NCBI GenBank assembly: GCA_002900995.3
Contig: CM035314.1
Location: 1,721,372 to 1,785,371 of the forward strand
Reading direction: 5' to 3'
From: Ganoderma boninense
Taxonomy: Eukaryota; Basidiomycota; Agaricomycetes; Polyporales; Polyporaceae
DNA: 64,000 bases
How positions within the stretch are numbered: position 1 is the first letter of the stretch; each line of letters starts with the position of its first letter. Both the position numbers and the translations under genes were made by a program. Of the stretch, positions 45,581-58,500 are shown in pieces. A model generated the notes under the pieces. It had not been told where the DNA came from. It searched no databases and saw only the letters and a list, made by a program, of their open reading frames with translations.

Positions 45581-46684
45581 TATCCAACCAATCACAGCAT
45601 CCCGAGATCCAACCGATACTCCTCGGCAAGCCCCGAGCCGACTGGGGTCCCTCGAGCGCCCACATGCCTCTTTGCCCTTGGCCCGTCTTGCTCACCCTCC
45701 CAGTAACCTGCTCTGGACTACAACGTCTCCTCTCTCAACATATGCTTCAGCTAGCTCACTGGCACAAAAGTGGGTTAACACGCGCCCATAGCAGCCACGG
45801 TCATCGTAGGAAGCTCAAAAAGCAATGCTTCTGAGTACCCTCGAGGTCATCCAGCCAAGCCGGTGCCCGATTGAAGCGCATATTCCCCACAGTTTCATCT
45901 GCGGGCGGTGGTCCGTCTGCATGCAAAGAAGAGGCGGGGATCGGAATATCTCTATGTGAGATGTCATCTGCTCCGTTCAATTCACTGCTAAAATACCTAC
46001 GCCTTCGAATTTCCTCTAAGTTCCCTGACTCTATGCGAGTTGACGGACACTCACACACTTCAAGGCCTGGGGCAGGCTGTCTGTCAGGTTCACATGGAAT
46101 AAGTATTATCTGAGTCTCTAAGATGAATATATGCGCATATTTGTACATGAAAATAGCTCTGAAGCATATTGATTCACGACAAAAAGGCCAGGGGTGGATC
46201 AACTTGAACGAGCACGGCAATTTAAAATTTCTATCGAGACCTGAATGGGTCTAAAACTGCAGTGACATGTAGAAACGTGCGTTGCCACCGTCTGAGCTTC
46301 TTCTCGACGTCTGAATATTGACCTCATTGATGATTCACCGTCGCGGTGTTGACGAACGTTGAAGAGGATCGACGAGCCAAGCCAAAACAAGGTTGGTGGA
46401 CTGTATTACGGTCAATCATTCATCGCTCTCTCCTCTAATCCCCCTTTCCTTCGTTCACAACAAGGGCTCCATGCCCGTTATCTACTCGATTACCGTGACA
46501 GGTGGAGATAGACCCGCGAACACAGGGGTCTCAATGCGCGCTTGGGGGGCACTACGCTTGTAAGATTAAGATCTGCTTTCAGGCTTTTGCGCGAGATGAT
46601 AAGGCACCAATGAGGAAGACCAATAATGGATGATAGGTCGTCGGAATATGCGCATACATACACATACAAATGCAGTTTACAGCT
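45581..46684. other. Intergenic region upstream of the ZIP gene
   Basis: The region is between the ZIP start and the end of the first methyltransferase. A 139-codon minus-strand frame (45801-46220) contains an ordinary-looking stretch (NMRFNRAPAWLDDLEGTQ) but no family match, start context or partner exon, so it is left uncalled. CT-rich blocks before 45780 suit a fungal promoter. Confidence 0.4.
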
Positions 46685-47862
46685 TCACAGCCTCACCACA
46701 GACCACCGTAGGAAGAAGAACTCACGGGTGGAAAACGCGTTCTTGTATTCCACCAACTCCGTGTCCACCTTCACCGTCCCCCTCTCAAACACGTCTCCGT
46801 CCCATAGCTGGGTCCAGCTCTCTGGCGAGTGCAGGAACTGCGTGAACTTGCTCGCGTCCGTTGGTCCGCCCACGATGGTCTTCTCGCCTTTCTCGGGCGC
46901 GCCGCCGTGCCAGCCTGCGATGATCGAGCCGGGCAGGGGAGAGAGCAGTCCGGCAAGACCGCGCGCGAGGCGCAGCTGTTCGGCCTCGGTGAAGAGGTGG
47001 AAGACGTTCGCGACGTGGATCGCGGAGACGTGCCCGCGGAGCGAGTTGAGCGAGATCAGCGACCCGAGGTCTGGGCGCGGAGTGTCGACAGCGGAGCCAG
47101 GCGGTAGGACCGGGAAGACCTTCAGGTGCTCGTCAGTGAGCGCGTTGCCCGGTACGAACGCCGCGGGAAAGGAAACGGGAGTGGTGTGGAAGAGCTTGTG
47201 GCCCATCTCCCAGAAATCTAGACGGGACAAGTCAGCGACCTTCGTGGCCATCGGCGGGGAAGGGGATGGAAGGGATGAATAAGCCAGACCTGGGTGGATG
47301 TCCGTCGCTACGACGTTCTTCACGTCCCACCCGTCCGACACGACCTTTCGCAAGTCGGTGCCGACTGCGCCCGGGATATAGGTGAGCTCTCTAGTTGGAA
47401 TCGGCGGGCTAATCAATGATTACTCACAGCAGGTTCCTACGTCGAGGAATATCGCGCCTTCACGTTGCTTCGCCAACTTCAATATGTGATCATAGCTCGG
47501 TATCCTATTGATCCTGGAACTGTGCAGGTGCGTGTCATTTTCTGTGATACGTGCACTGGGAAACCGGTACACGCACGCGGCGAAGGAGAAGTATCGAATA
47601 CACTGGTACGGCATGACCTGTCCATCGAGTCGTCAATGTCAATGGATGTACCGTGTATCTTTCTTCTTACCGGATAAGCCTCCTTCTGGATATCTATGAC
47701 ATGCGCCTTGAGCTGCTCGCGGTCCTGTATGCCCGTATACTGTTTGATGAGCTCAAGGTCCTCCTCGCGGAGCAACGAGAACATCCTCTCGTCGAGGGGG
47801 AAGGCATTGGGATCGCGCTTCGGTGCCTTTGGCTCGACATGACTGGGCACAGTTGCAGCCAT
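46685..47862 (-). CDS. SAM-dependent methyltransferase-like protein, copy 1
   Basis: Member of a basidiomycete family with a Rossmann-type methyltransferase fold. The start at 47862 gives MAATVPSHVEPKAPKRDPNA, followed by LIKQYTGIQDREQLKAHVI, a CIRYFSF segment after the first intron, and motif I as GAIFLDVGTC split by an intron and continued by VGTDLRKVVSDGW. VVATDIHP carries the acidic residue expected to bind the adenosine ribose. The C-terminal exon has DFWEMGHKLFHTTPVSFPAA, SLRGHVSAIHVANVFHLFTE, GSIIAGWHGG and FLHSPESWTQLWDGDVFERG, ending WSVVRL at 46685. About five exons, all in frame. The methyl acceptor is unknown. A diverged paralogue follows immediately upstream (48133-49457) in the same orientation, suggesting tandem duplication. 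A role in secondary metabolism is possible but unsupported. Confidence 0.85.
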
Positions 47863-48132
47863 GAGGAAGTAGGTGTAAGGATGAGTGTCAGGAAGTGGTC
47901 GAATGTGGATGGCTGACACCGAGTTCCTCTTGCGCAGTTTTTATACCTATGCCCGGGGAACGCGTTCCAACCATTCCGGCATATTCTCCCCTTATCACCT
48001 CCGGCGTCATTACCGGGTATTGAAAGTGTGCCTAGAAGAGTGCGAGACCCCGATCACGGAAATTCAAGCTATACACAGGACAGGTACGTACATACTTCAT
48101 GTCTGCGGACCGCCCCGCATACACACAAATGT

Positions 48133-49457
48133 TCACAACCTCGTGACGGACCAGCACAGAGCGTAAAAGCCAGGAAAATCCTCCGAGACAGCGTCGGGCT
48201 TGACCAGACTGCTCTCGACCTTCACGCTCCCCCTCTCGAAGACCCCGCCATCCCACAGCTCCGCCCAGCTTTCGGGGGAGTGGCAGAACTGCGACCCTAG
48301 GCCTGGCCGCGGTTGTGCGGTGGTGGAAGCCACCGCTCGGGGAATGTGATCCGGTGCTCGAGAAATGACGCGAACCCCCTTATGCGGGCCCCCCGAGTGC
48401 CACCCGACGATCATTGATCCCGGCTCGCGTGAGAGGAGGCTCGCCAGCGCGTACGCGAGAGCCGTTTGCCGTTCCTCCGAGAAGAGATGGAAGAACGCGC
48501 CTGCATGGATGGCTGCGATATGGCCTCGGAGCGGAGTGAGCGACACCAACGTTCTGAGAAGCGACGTGGGTGTCGCGGTCTTCTACGGAGCATCGCTCGG
48601 TCGTCGCCAGAGGCCGGGTCGAGATGGAATTGGTCGAAGATGTCGCCCGGCACGAAGGAAGCGGGGAATGCGTCGGCGGTCGAGCAGAACAACCGGTGTC
48701 CCAGTTCCCAGAACCCTACACAGCGGGTTAATATCTCGTGCAGGATTTTCATACAACGGAACTCACTGGGCTCGATATCTGTGGCCAGTATGTTTTCCGC
48801 GGGCCACCCGTCAGCGGCCACCTTGCGGATATCGGTACCAACTATGCATCGCGCTTCAGCTAGAACCATTGCCCTACGAGCTCGAGTAACGTAATGATTT
48901 CAGCGACTCACAACAGCATCCAACGTCGAGCAGGATGGCTCCTCTGCGCTCGCTTCCTAGCTTTATCAGCCTATCGTAACTTGGGATGCTAGTAATCCTG
49001 GGCCTGAAGAGCATCAGAACGCCGGCGCCCACGGCCATCAGAAATGGAGGGAGTCATGGACTACGAACTGAAGGAAGGAGAAGTATCGAATGCAGCCATA
49101 CGGGAGCACCTAGTGGACATGGTGAGTCCGATGCATGCACTTTGCAATAACAATACCATTTTGTCCACCACTCACTGCGCATGCGTCGCTTTGGATCTTG
49201 AGCACATGTTGCTCGAGATCGTCAACATTCTCTATCCCGGTTTGCTGCCTCCAGAACTCGAAATCTTTGGGGTGAAGGGAGAAGAAATGTTTAACAGGGG
49301 AATCCCCCGGAGCATGGAGCGCGGTTGCGTGGCTCGCATGTGCGGAAGACCTTCGTCGGGTGTGGGCATCAGAGGAATAGTGCCTGCGGAAGGAGAGAAT
49401 CCGGACTGTGGCAGTCGTCGAGGGCCGTCGAAGAAATCTGGATATAATGACGTTCAA
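48133..49457 (-). CDS. SAM-dependent methyltransferase-like protein, copy 2
   Basis: Tandem paralogue of the gene at 46685-47862, with the same order of motifs: FEFWRQQTGIENVDDLEQHV, YGCIRYFSFL, GAILLDVGCC, VGTDIRKVAADGWPAENILA with TDIEP, GFWELGHRLFCSTADAFPAS, LRGHIAAIHAGAFFHLFSEE, GSMIVGWHSGG and FCHSPESWAELWDGGVFERG, ending LCWSVTRL at 48133. The N-terminus is longer and basic (RPSTTATVRILSFRRHYSSD), possibly a mitochondrial presequence if the ATG at 49457 is used. A later start near the FSLHPKDF segment is the alternative. Near 48582 one base appears extra: GDDRAMLRR runs in one frame and TPTSLLRTLVSLTPLRGH in the next, with a TAG between. Comparison with copy 1 shows both parts belong together. 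An insert of about 20 residues (SRAPDHIPRAVAST) is absent from copy 1. Confidence 0.8.
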
Positions 49458-49901
49458 AGGGCTATATATGCATGTGCCGGGAGATTATCAATCTGGAAGA
49501 CCCAATCTCGTAGCGTACTGCAACGATGGAATGGAGGTCAGATGGAATACGTTACCCTTAATCTTATTAAGGATGAGATGTTTCATCGTTTGCATCGAGG
49601 GCTTGCTACGTCTATGAAACCAGTAATTTCAAGCTCAAGGTCCCTGTATCGCGCTTGCGTTAGAGGTTAAGAGTATCGGAAGGAAAACGCTGTACGCACT
49701 TCTTGCCTTCATTGTCAACCTAGCTTACAGGCAGTTCTAAGAACGCGCGCACCATGTTCTGCGAAACTCGGCACCGCCATGTGCACAAAAGAGAGAACCA
49801 CGCAGTAGGGAAGCTTCAAAAGTAACAACAATGAATAAATCGTAGTCTTTTGGACGACGCCAATGCACATCTCAGAATCCATCCCGATGAACAAAAAACC
49901 A
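49458..49901. other. Spacer between methyltransferase copy 2 and RhoGEF
   Basis: 444 bp between the methyltransferase start and the RhoGEF stop. It holds the presumed methyltransferase promoter and the RhoGEF 3' flank, with nothing else recognised. Confidence 0.45.
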
Positions 49902-52900
49902 TCACGAAGTCATGCCCGCACCGAAAGTCCCTGGCACGATAAACGACAGAAGAGTTTCCTCCCTCTGCAGCTCCCGCAGCACCTGGTGGAACCTCAGCGT
50001 CCACCACCCACGCTCCTCACGCTCGCCGTCAGCCACGTCTCTCCGCAGCCCCTTCTGCGCTTCTTCGAACTGGATCGACGGGCTCTTCGGCAGGGGCAGC
50101 CCAGAAGACAGGATGCCGACCAACGACTGGCGCGTGTCGATTTCGAGGTCTTCCATCAAGGTCCCGGGCAGCGTCGGCATCGAGAGCGAGCGGAACGGTG
50201 TGGTGCTGGGACTTGCGCAGCCCGTCGAGCAGCCGCCGACGCTCTCCGCCAGAGGTTCCTGCCGGAAGACAGAGCGTGACTGAGGCGACGCGGGTGTCGT
50301 CGGCGAGAAGACCTGTGTCGAGCTGTTCTGGGCGGACGGGGATCAAGGTCAAACTCAGGCCGACATCTGAGAAGACAAAAATTAGACTAAGCACTGGAGC
50401 ATGGAGTTTAAACGACAGAACAAACCGGTCTCAGCGAAGTCCAGCACTCTGGACAGTCCCAGCCCGTCCAGAAGACGACACTTGTCCATGTGCTCTCCGT
50501 CGTCCGACAGTGCTCTGGGGGCCGGCGGCAGTGCTGTCGTCAGCACGACAACGTCAGTGAAGACCATGACCTTCAACAACCTCTCCCGCGTGCGCTCCGG
50601 ATGCTCGTCCCCTAGGCAGTTCCCGCTGAGAATTTGGCAGAGTTCCTGGCTTTGCTTCGGCGAATCGTATGCACGAAGACCAGGCCGCCCCAGAAGACTG
50701 AACCCATGAAGACGTTGGCCCGATCGCGGAGTCGCCAGTTCAGAAGTCGACGACGTCGAAGGAGTCATATCTGGGCTCGGCATGGAGAGCAGCGAAGACT
50801 GATAGGAGGAGATGGAACCTCGCTGTGAGCGACGTTTGTCCCAGTCACGTACGGCCGTCGCAAGTTTCGAGCCTCGCTGAGCGGGCGATCGAGTTAATTT
50901 GTTGGGGCGTGGACTGCGTGCTGCCCCCGACAACTTGGAGACTACTTGGGGGGTGCCGAATATGGAGGGATCAGGATACAGGAGAGCGCCATACCAAAGA
51001 AGTCGTCGCGCACGCCTAGCTAGGGGCACCGTGCTCGACAACCCGTCAATGCGAGTAGCGAGGTCTTTTACAAAGTCATACTCTTCTTCACGAACCTTCA
51101 CCTCCTCCATAACGCGTACCGCCATACGTGTCGAATGGAGCAGCGAAATCGAGGAAAGATAGTCGGGGTGACCTTGCGGCGTGTTGTCACAGATGCGCTG
51201 GAGTCGAGGTCAAACACGAATACGTGGCACACACAACACTGAGACTCGTACGCACCTGAAACAGCTCGACATACTTGTAGAGCCTCGACCTGGGCTCCCC
51301 AACGAACCTCTCCAGCATGCCCTCGCCATCCGTCCCTGGTGCCTCGCCCGCCTTCATCCTGAGGTATTGACCAAACTCGCCCTCGTCCTGTTCGATGTAC
51401 CGCCGCAACGTCGCCTCGCGCTTTCCAGCTTCACGAGGTACGGCATGTAGATCTCAAGCTGCGGAACGAACCCCCTCAGCGTCTCCGCCACGCGCTCCAC
51501 GATCATCCCTTCCTTCCACACCACGATGAGCGGAGCAACCGCGCGCGAGATCGCAGCGTGTAGGTTGACGATATCTCCAGCCAGTCGAACAGGCGCGCCA
51601 TGTCTGGGGGTATGCCTGGAAGCCATGCGCAGGAGTCGCGCGTGCGCAAAGGGAGGAAGTACGAGCGTATGACGTGTCTGGAAGACTTCACGAACTCCCT
51701 GTCGAAGATGACTAGTTCGTGGATGGCCTCCTGCCGTTCCATCTCCATCGCGCCGTATTGAACGTGTAGATTGTTGAAAACACCAGGCGTCAAAGTGGAC
51801 CTCCAAGACCCGATTCTGTCCTGAGGAGCAGCTTGTAGTGGGAGTGTCGCAGGAGCATGCCCGCGCACGACCGGGTAAGGAGGCATAGGAAGCGTAGGGA
51901 GATCCTCGTAGACCGACCCCAGACTCGAACAAGAAGGCTCAGTGGCAGATTCGAGGCCCCGCTGCGAAGGACTTCGAACAGAATCAGCAGGCGCCTCAGA
52001 CCCAGAATCAGGACGAGAAGAACGAGAAGCTGAATTTCGAGCTTGTCGAAGGTTTCGGCTCCACGACAGGTGTCCGGTCTTGCTCTCGCCTGTTGTCGTG
52101 CGGGTCGTGCGGGGCGCGGGTCTGGCGGCTGTTGGACTTCACCTTCGAGGTCAGCGTCTCGAAGAGGGCAGATGCGCCCCGGCTGAGCTCCTTGCTGAAC
52201 TTCTGGTGGTGGTGTCTCCATCCGGCGTCTGACATGCTGTTGTCTGCACGGTGACGACCGCTCTTGGAAGATGAAGAAGCCGTGCTGTTCATCCTCGACC
52301 ATGGCGGCCTGATTGACTCGTCCTCGTCGGGGCTAGGATTACTGCCACAGAAAGATAGCGAGTCCGGTATACCGAAAGCCTGACGCTCGTCGCGCAGGTT
52401 GGCGTCCACGGAACTATCTTCGGAAGAACTAGGCACAGGGCGCGAAGAAAACGTATCTGAGGCGGAATCGGGTGGCGAAGGACTGTTGAAAGCTGGCTCG
52501 CCACGACGAGCAGAAACAGACATACGCCGAGATAGTTTATGCCTGTGGTTTCCAGAAGCTCTGAGGTCCGCAGTACGAGTCCGAGGTTCATGAGGCGACG
52601 CCGCAGATCCAGGGGACACCAGTTGGGGAGACTTTGCGCCAGCTCGTGGAGACTTAGATCGAGGAGACGGGCACGGAGCAGTCGGAGTCACGAGGCGTCG
52701 TCGACCATCAGGGTCCGAAGCTGCTACCGCCGGTTGACCGTACTGCTCAAGATAGATGCTCTCCCGTACAGCCATAGCGCTAGAGGGACGTTTCCAAGAA
52801 TGACGAGTGCTTGTATGTCGAAGAGAGCGTATCTTGGGGTCGCGAACGGCTTCATCCGAATAAACGGACTCTTGACCCCAGTCGTCTTCGAGGTGCGAGC

Positions 52901-54714
52901 TCCGGGAGCCTGAATCAGAGCTACGCACTATGTTACTGTCGATAGAGTCGCTGATCGCCATTCCCTGGACGGTGTAGTGGGAACCGACCGCGCTTCGTGC
53001 CATGCTCGACGTAAGGTTAGTTCCAGCACTTCTTCGGTAGTCGCGGTGAAGGCCGTCCACGAGTCCCTTGAGTGCCTCTTCGCGGCCCACACCTTGCTCT
53101 ATAGATCGTCGAGTCTGCTGATCGAAGCCTTGAGGGATTTCGTCCTCGTAGATGCTCTCATCGTCGTCCCCAGTAGTAGGAAAAAGGACGGGTTCGTCCA
53201 TGAGCGAGCTGTCAGAGTATTTATCGTAGATCGCCCCATCGTCGCTGCTCTGAGAAGACCGCTTCAGGTGTCGGCGGCCGTCGACCTCCATGCCGTTGAC
53301 GTTGAGACCCAGACCAACGCTAGCACGGTTCTGTCTGCGAAGGGCTGTTGCGACACCGCGCGTGGGGAGGGGCATCTTAGACTTCGGCTGCGAGGCGCCA
53401 CGCGGGGTTCTGTCCATTTGAGGGGTCGCCGTCGAATGATTTCGGGGAGAAGTCCGATGAGGCCGGCGGTGAACGGACATGCTATCGTCGCTTTCAGAAG
53501 AACTAGGAGTGATAATTGCGTTTGTCACGACAAGCCGACCAGGTGACAGAACCCGGTCCACTTTCTGCGCGAGCTCGGAGCCGCTGTCGTTGGCCGAGAG
53601 GCCGTGGAATCTAGTCGTCTTTGGACGAGGCAAGGAGGTCTGAGCGAATGGCGATCGAGGTGGCCGAGGCGGTTGCGGGGTGGCGAACACGGAGCTGGCC
53701 GGGTTTTGAAGCGGCGTGCCGGGATTTGACTTGGGTTTCGTCTTGGCTCGCAGTTTCTGGAGCGCCGTTGGCGTGCGGGGCGTTGGAATGGAGGAGGTAG
53801 GCAGCTTCCCGGCACGCAGACGATTAGGAAGCGAGTTGCATTCGTCCGACTGTTGCATAGCGATGAGGTATGGGAAAATGATGCGAGGAAACACGTACGT
53901 TTGTCTCTGAGCTCGAGTACAGACCGCGGAATTCCGACTGCCCACCCCTGCTACGGTTTGGGACCGGCGGGGGTTGAACTAGATTCTGCGGGTAAACGTT
54001 ACGATGCGCAGGCGGGGACTTCAGAACCGGCTTGGGACCAGAAGAGGGTCCTGGCATAAATCGCGGGATAGCGGTGGGTGTGGTCAGTTCACCTGTGCTC
54101 CGCGATGTGTGGGGGATGGGGGGAGGTAACGACGACATGGAGGGAGATATCCCTCTGTCTTCGCGTCGAAGACGTGACGTCGAGGAACGGGAGGAAGGTG
54201 TCGAAAGGGCATCGGCGGAATCTCCGCTATGCGAACGAGGCTGAGGAGATTGTGTCATCCGGTCGACAGTATCCTTGAGAGAAGGAAGAAGTTGGGTTTC
54301 GAGGAGGGGGATGTCGGTGAATTGGCTGCTGTGTTGCTCTGCCAATTCCTTGTCTCTTTCCGACCGAGATTCGGAGCGCGTAAGAGAGACGGTGAAACGC
54401 TTACTCGATACCCTTCGCATCAGTCTCCCCATGGTGCTTGACTGTGATGTCTGTGACTCAGACGACTCAACCGCCAAAGGCGCTTCCTCGTTGGATGATT
54501 GGGTCGGGAACGACGGTACAGCAGACTCATCGTTCACCGGCGCGTGAGATGGCCTCGGATAGGATAAGCCAGCGGCGGCAGCGTAGTGTGACGGTGGGAG
54601 GAATGTCGGTGGGCGAGACGACTGGAAAACTGCAGGACTGCCAGCGATAGCGGGGGAACGAGACTTGCTGCGACCATGAGAGCGACCGAAGGGCATTGAG
54701 CGAGTTGGGGACAA
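49902..54714 (-). CDS. Rho guanine nucleotide exchange factor (DH domain)
   Basis: Large cytosolic regulator that should load GTP on Rho/Cdc42-type GTPases. From ATG 54714 (MSPTRSMPFGRSHGRSKSRS) about 950 residues are disordered, rich in Ser, Pro and Arg with many SP/TP sites, and broken by one short intron near 53920. The DH domain lies at about 51750-51050: RQEAIHELVIFDREFVKSSR (the CR1 helix), then DIVNLHAAISRAVAPLIVVW, ETLRGFVPQLEIYMPYLVKL, LRRYIEQDEGEFGQYLRMKA, and ERFVGEPRSRLYKYVELF (the CR3 core with P-x-R-L-Y-K-Y). A PH-like region follows (LLKVMVFTDVVVLTTALPPA), with the C-terminus LLSFIVPGTFGAGMTS at the stop 49902. One-base losses are inferred near 51567 and 51415, and a frame change near 50205, since each motif is intact but in a different phase. 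The layout resembles fungal Tus1/Rom-like GEFs only in general terms. Confidence 0.8.
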
Positions 54715-55519
54715 GGGCGATCGTCTGCTGCGAAGTGACAGAACATATTCAAGGAAGGGTGGTTTATGACCTGGGCTGGTTCCATAAGTGACGGCAGTGA
54801 AGGTTCAGAGGGAAAGGTTAGTATGATGATTATTTACTGTGCCCATCAATGTATGTAAGTCTCCGGCAATTAAGATCCTATTGATCGGGGCCTTTCCTCC
54901 TTAAGCAGCATCCATGATGTCATCGCTCGATATTCAATATGAACACGACTGGAAATGCTTGCCTGGTTTTCTACTGTTCTCGTATTCGGCGGTGTAGATC
55001 ATAGTGAGCGTTCGAGACGTGAAGATGATAAACATGTCCCCGTGCTGTGACCATATGCATGTTGGGTGAATGTGTTAAGCGTCCGAAGGTAAAAATTGCA
55101 GAGGGAGGTGGCACATAGGCTAAGGTGATAAGCTCAAGGCCCTGAAATGCCGATCATTCTCGGTCCGGAAGGGAATAGGAGCGCCTCAGACCCAAGTTGG
55201 CATACTTGAAGTACCGTGTTTCCCGCTGGTCCTCCCTCCAACCTCTTCCCGTGCCGTTCTGTAAGTCCTCCTCAACTCCTACAAACCCATTCCAAGAGTG
55301 ATATATGCCCTCTCATGGACTCACGTTCGTTTCAGGGTCGTTTCAGGTACGATTCCGGAAGTGTTGCCTTCAGGTCGACGCGATCACCTTCTTATCTAGC
55401 CGAGTTCACCTCTGCAAGCGATACCGTCCGCGTCAGTCGTTCGTGGTGCCCCTCTTCCGCCCTCTGTCGTCTTCCACCACCATCCTGGCGAGCTCGATGC
55501 TTTTCGCACTCTCTTCATA
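54715..55519. other. Divergent promoter region between RhoGEF and SulP genes
   Basis: 805 bp between two divergent start codons. Frames on the plus strand from 55216 run into the SulP gene region and look like leader sequence. No repeat or RNA gene was recognised. Confidence 0.45.
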
Positions 55520-58500
55520 ATGCCGCGAGACCCTCAGGCAGAACCGTCGGATGTTGTACCCGCCATGTCAGCAGTGTCTTCCGTTCATACTGCGGATGGA
55601 GACTCGCCGAACGTGCGCGATATCGAGGCCTTGTTGCGACTGCAGAGCGGATCACCCCCTTCGCGCTCCGGGTACGTCCTCAATCCTGTCATGAATGTCC
55701 TCGCGGAATCCTTTCGGGTCCTCTAACGACGGGTGGTTCCAGGTTGCTTGGCCCTCGCAGCTATCTCACAGCCAGCCCTCGTCCCTCACACCCCGGTCGC
55801 GCCTCCTTCGCCCTCCACTCGCAAAATACCATCCGCAACAACACAATGGAGATCTCGAGCATCCCATTAAGCTCGCGCTCCAGCACAGAGGCTGCGCACT
55901 CCGAAGATGCGGACACAGAGGCGTTCATCTTCCCTGACCTCGCAGCCAGTCCCCCGCACGCCCACGCGACGGACCTTCCCCCCGAGTCCGTCGCCTCGTC
56001 CGTGATCTCGCTCAGGCATGCGGAGGACGCTAGCGACCTCGAGGCGTCCACCTCCACACTTTCCACGCAGGGGGCTGGCGCCGTAACGCCCCGCGCTCCC
56101 TCGGGCCTCCACCAACCGTCTGCGCTATCGCTCCTTCTTGCGCGCCACGACGAGGAGGTCCGCTTAGGCGCCCCTTCACCCATCATCGAATGCCAGGAAC
56201 CCACACCCACAGCTGAACGGCCGGCATGGATGGCCAGAACGTTGTCTACGGTCCGTGAGCAGTCCGTCGCGTCCAGGGCCGTGTCCCAACCCGAGGAGGA
56301 AACGGCGCGCGCGCCTTCGGACGAGAACGTACCTTTGCTGGCGGACGTCGAGGCGAATCATCGGACATACCACACCAACGGGGACTCGCGACCAGAGCCT
56401 ATCGGAAAGCGGAGCACGCGGGGCGTCGTGAAGGACTTCGGCTACCGAATAGCAAAACAGTCTGGGCCGGTGGCGAAGGACGCCGTAAAGTCCATACCCG
56501 CTGCTATTCTAGGTACTCTGCTGAACATCCTGGACGGTATCTCATGTGAGTACCTGAACGTTGTGGCACGCTGCCGTCCTCTGGTGCTGATCAAGCTGTG
56601 CTCAGATGGCATGATAATCTTCCCAGCTTCAGGTGTCTTCGACCACCTGGGCGGCGTTGGTGTTTCGATGTTCTTCGTAACGTTAGCGACAATATCGATT
56701 TACTCTGCCGTTCGAGTCTCACTGACATGAACCTTAAAGAACCGTCGTGTCACAGCTCATATATTCTTCCGGTGCGAGCGGGTTCGTCGGGGCGAACGGG
56801 AGCATGATGATCGAGGTCGTGGTATGTGTCCACTCGCGTGCACCGGTGTTCATTCTTGCCTGACCGATTTCATTTCAGCCGTTCTTCCATCTCATCGCGA
56901 ATGGAATTGCGGAGGAGATGGGAGAGGACAATCCTCGTGCCGTCATCGCGACGACTATGGCTGCATACGCATTCTCGTCTATTCTTACTGGTATGGAAGC
57001 ATTTCCATCTCACGTGTTAAAGTTTTTATGTCCCAACGGATAACTCCAGGTTTATCCTTCTTCATGCTGGGAGCGTTACGCCTCGGAACCTTGATAGGGT
57101 TCTTCCCGCGTCATATCCTAGTTGGGTAAGTCAATCTATTTTCTGCGTACTACCCTCTTCTAAGTAGGCTCTTAGCTGTATAGGGGGAGTTGGCGTGTTC
57201 CTGGTGATCACAGGGTCAGTTCTCTCCATGCACGACCATGAGGTGGTCGTCTCATGACTTTTTATAGCCTCACTGTGAGCACGAGGATGTCCGATGACGA
57301 CTTTGCTCTCGACCTCGCGACGTTCAAGTACCTCTTTCTCAACGTTGGTAACCTCGTGCTATGGCTCCCGGCGTTTTGTCTTGCAGCCCTTCTCCGCGTC
57401 ATCACACACAAATGGGAGCACCAGCTCATCTTCCCCATCTGTAAGTACGTCCCGTTTGGCTCTTAGAGAGTGTTTCTTATCAGGACTTCTCTGCCCCAGA
57501 TTTCTGTATCATTCCCGCCGTGTTCTATATCGTTGTTGCTGCCGCCGGGATCGACCTTCCCCGTCTCAGGGCTGCCGGTTGGTTGTTTGACATGGGAACG
57601 TCTCAGGAACCATGGTGGCACTTCTACACCCTCTTCGGTAAGGTATATCTTACTCATCTTCACGATATAGATGCTTACCAGAGGCGGCTAGACTTCAGGT
57701 TAATGAGCTGGACGGCATTTTGGTCCGTCATGCCAACTCAATTCGCCCTGTAAGGCCTCCGAGTTTATCTTTTTCAAGAGATAGTGCTAAAATGGTTTGT
57801 GTTCATAGGTTGTTCTTTAACATTCTGCATCCGCCCTTGAATGTCCCGGCGCTGGGTCAGTCCACTTGACATGTGCATTGATAAATAGATAAAACCCTGA
57901 CGTCTTTTTTAGCTGTTTCATTGGATCATGACGTCAACACGGACAGGGAGCTCGTCGCACATGGCTACTCCAACTTCTTTGCTGGTCTGCTCGGAACTGT
58001 GTGAGTTTGACCACACTCGCAACTGCGGCTGGTTCCACTGATGCGTTCTACACGATACGTTCCACAGACCTAACTATCTTGTATATGTGAACACACTCCT
58101 GTTCTATCGGGTCGGAGGCGAGACGCGGGTATCTGGCTTCATGTTGGCCGGCACTACCACCCTGCTACTTCTCCTTGGGACCGGCCCTATCGCCTTCATC
58201 CGTACGCCCCCGCTTCGGTCATAGAGACTCGAATATTGACGGAGTATCTTGCACAGCGGTCATGGTTGTGGGGGCCCTCATATTCGTCCTCGGCATTGAC
58301 CTCGTCAAGGAAGCTCTGTGGGACACTCGCCATCGCGTGAGCCTGACGGAGTACATCACCATCGCCAGCATCATGGTCGTCATGACCGTCTGGGACTTCG
58401 TCATTGGCGTCCTATTCGGTATCATCGCCAGCTGTACGTCGCCTCCTCTCCACAAGAAGTCCGCCTCTAACGCTCATGCCCCTGCATAGGCTTCTTCTTC

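Noticed and set aside
45801..46220. 139-codon minus-strand ORF
   Set aside because: It has some protein-like text but no recognisable family, poor start context and no partner exons.
13851..49457. A secondary-metabolite gene cluster linking reductase, P450 and methyltransferases
   Set aside because: The candidates are 22-35 kb apart and separated by CFIm25, RRP6, F-box and carbohydrate genes, so no physical cluster is evident.
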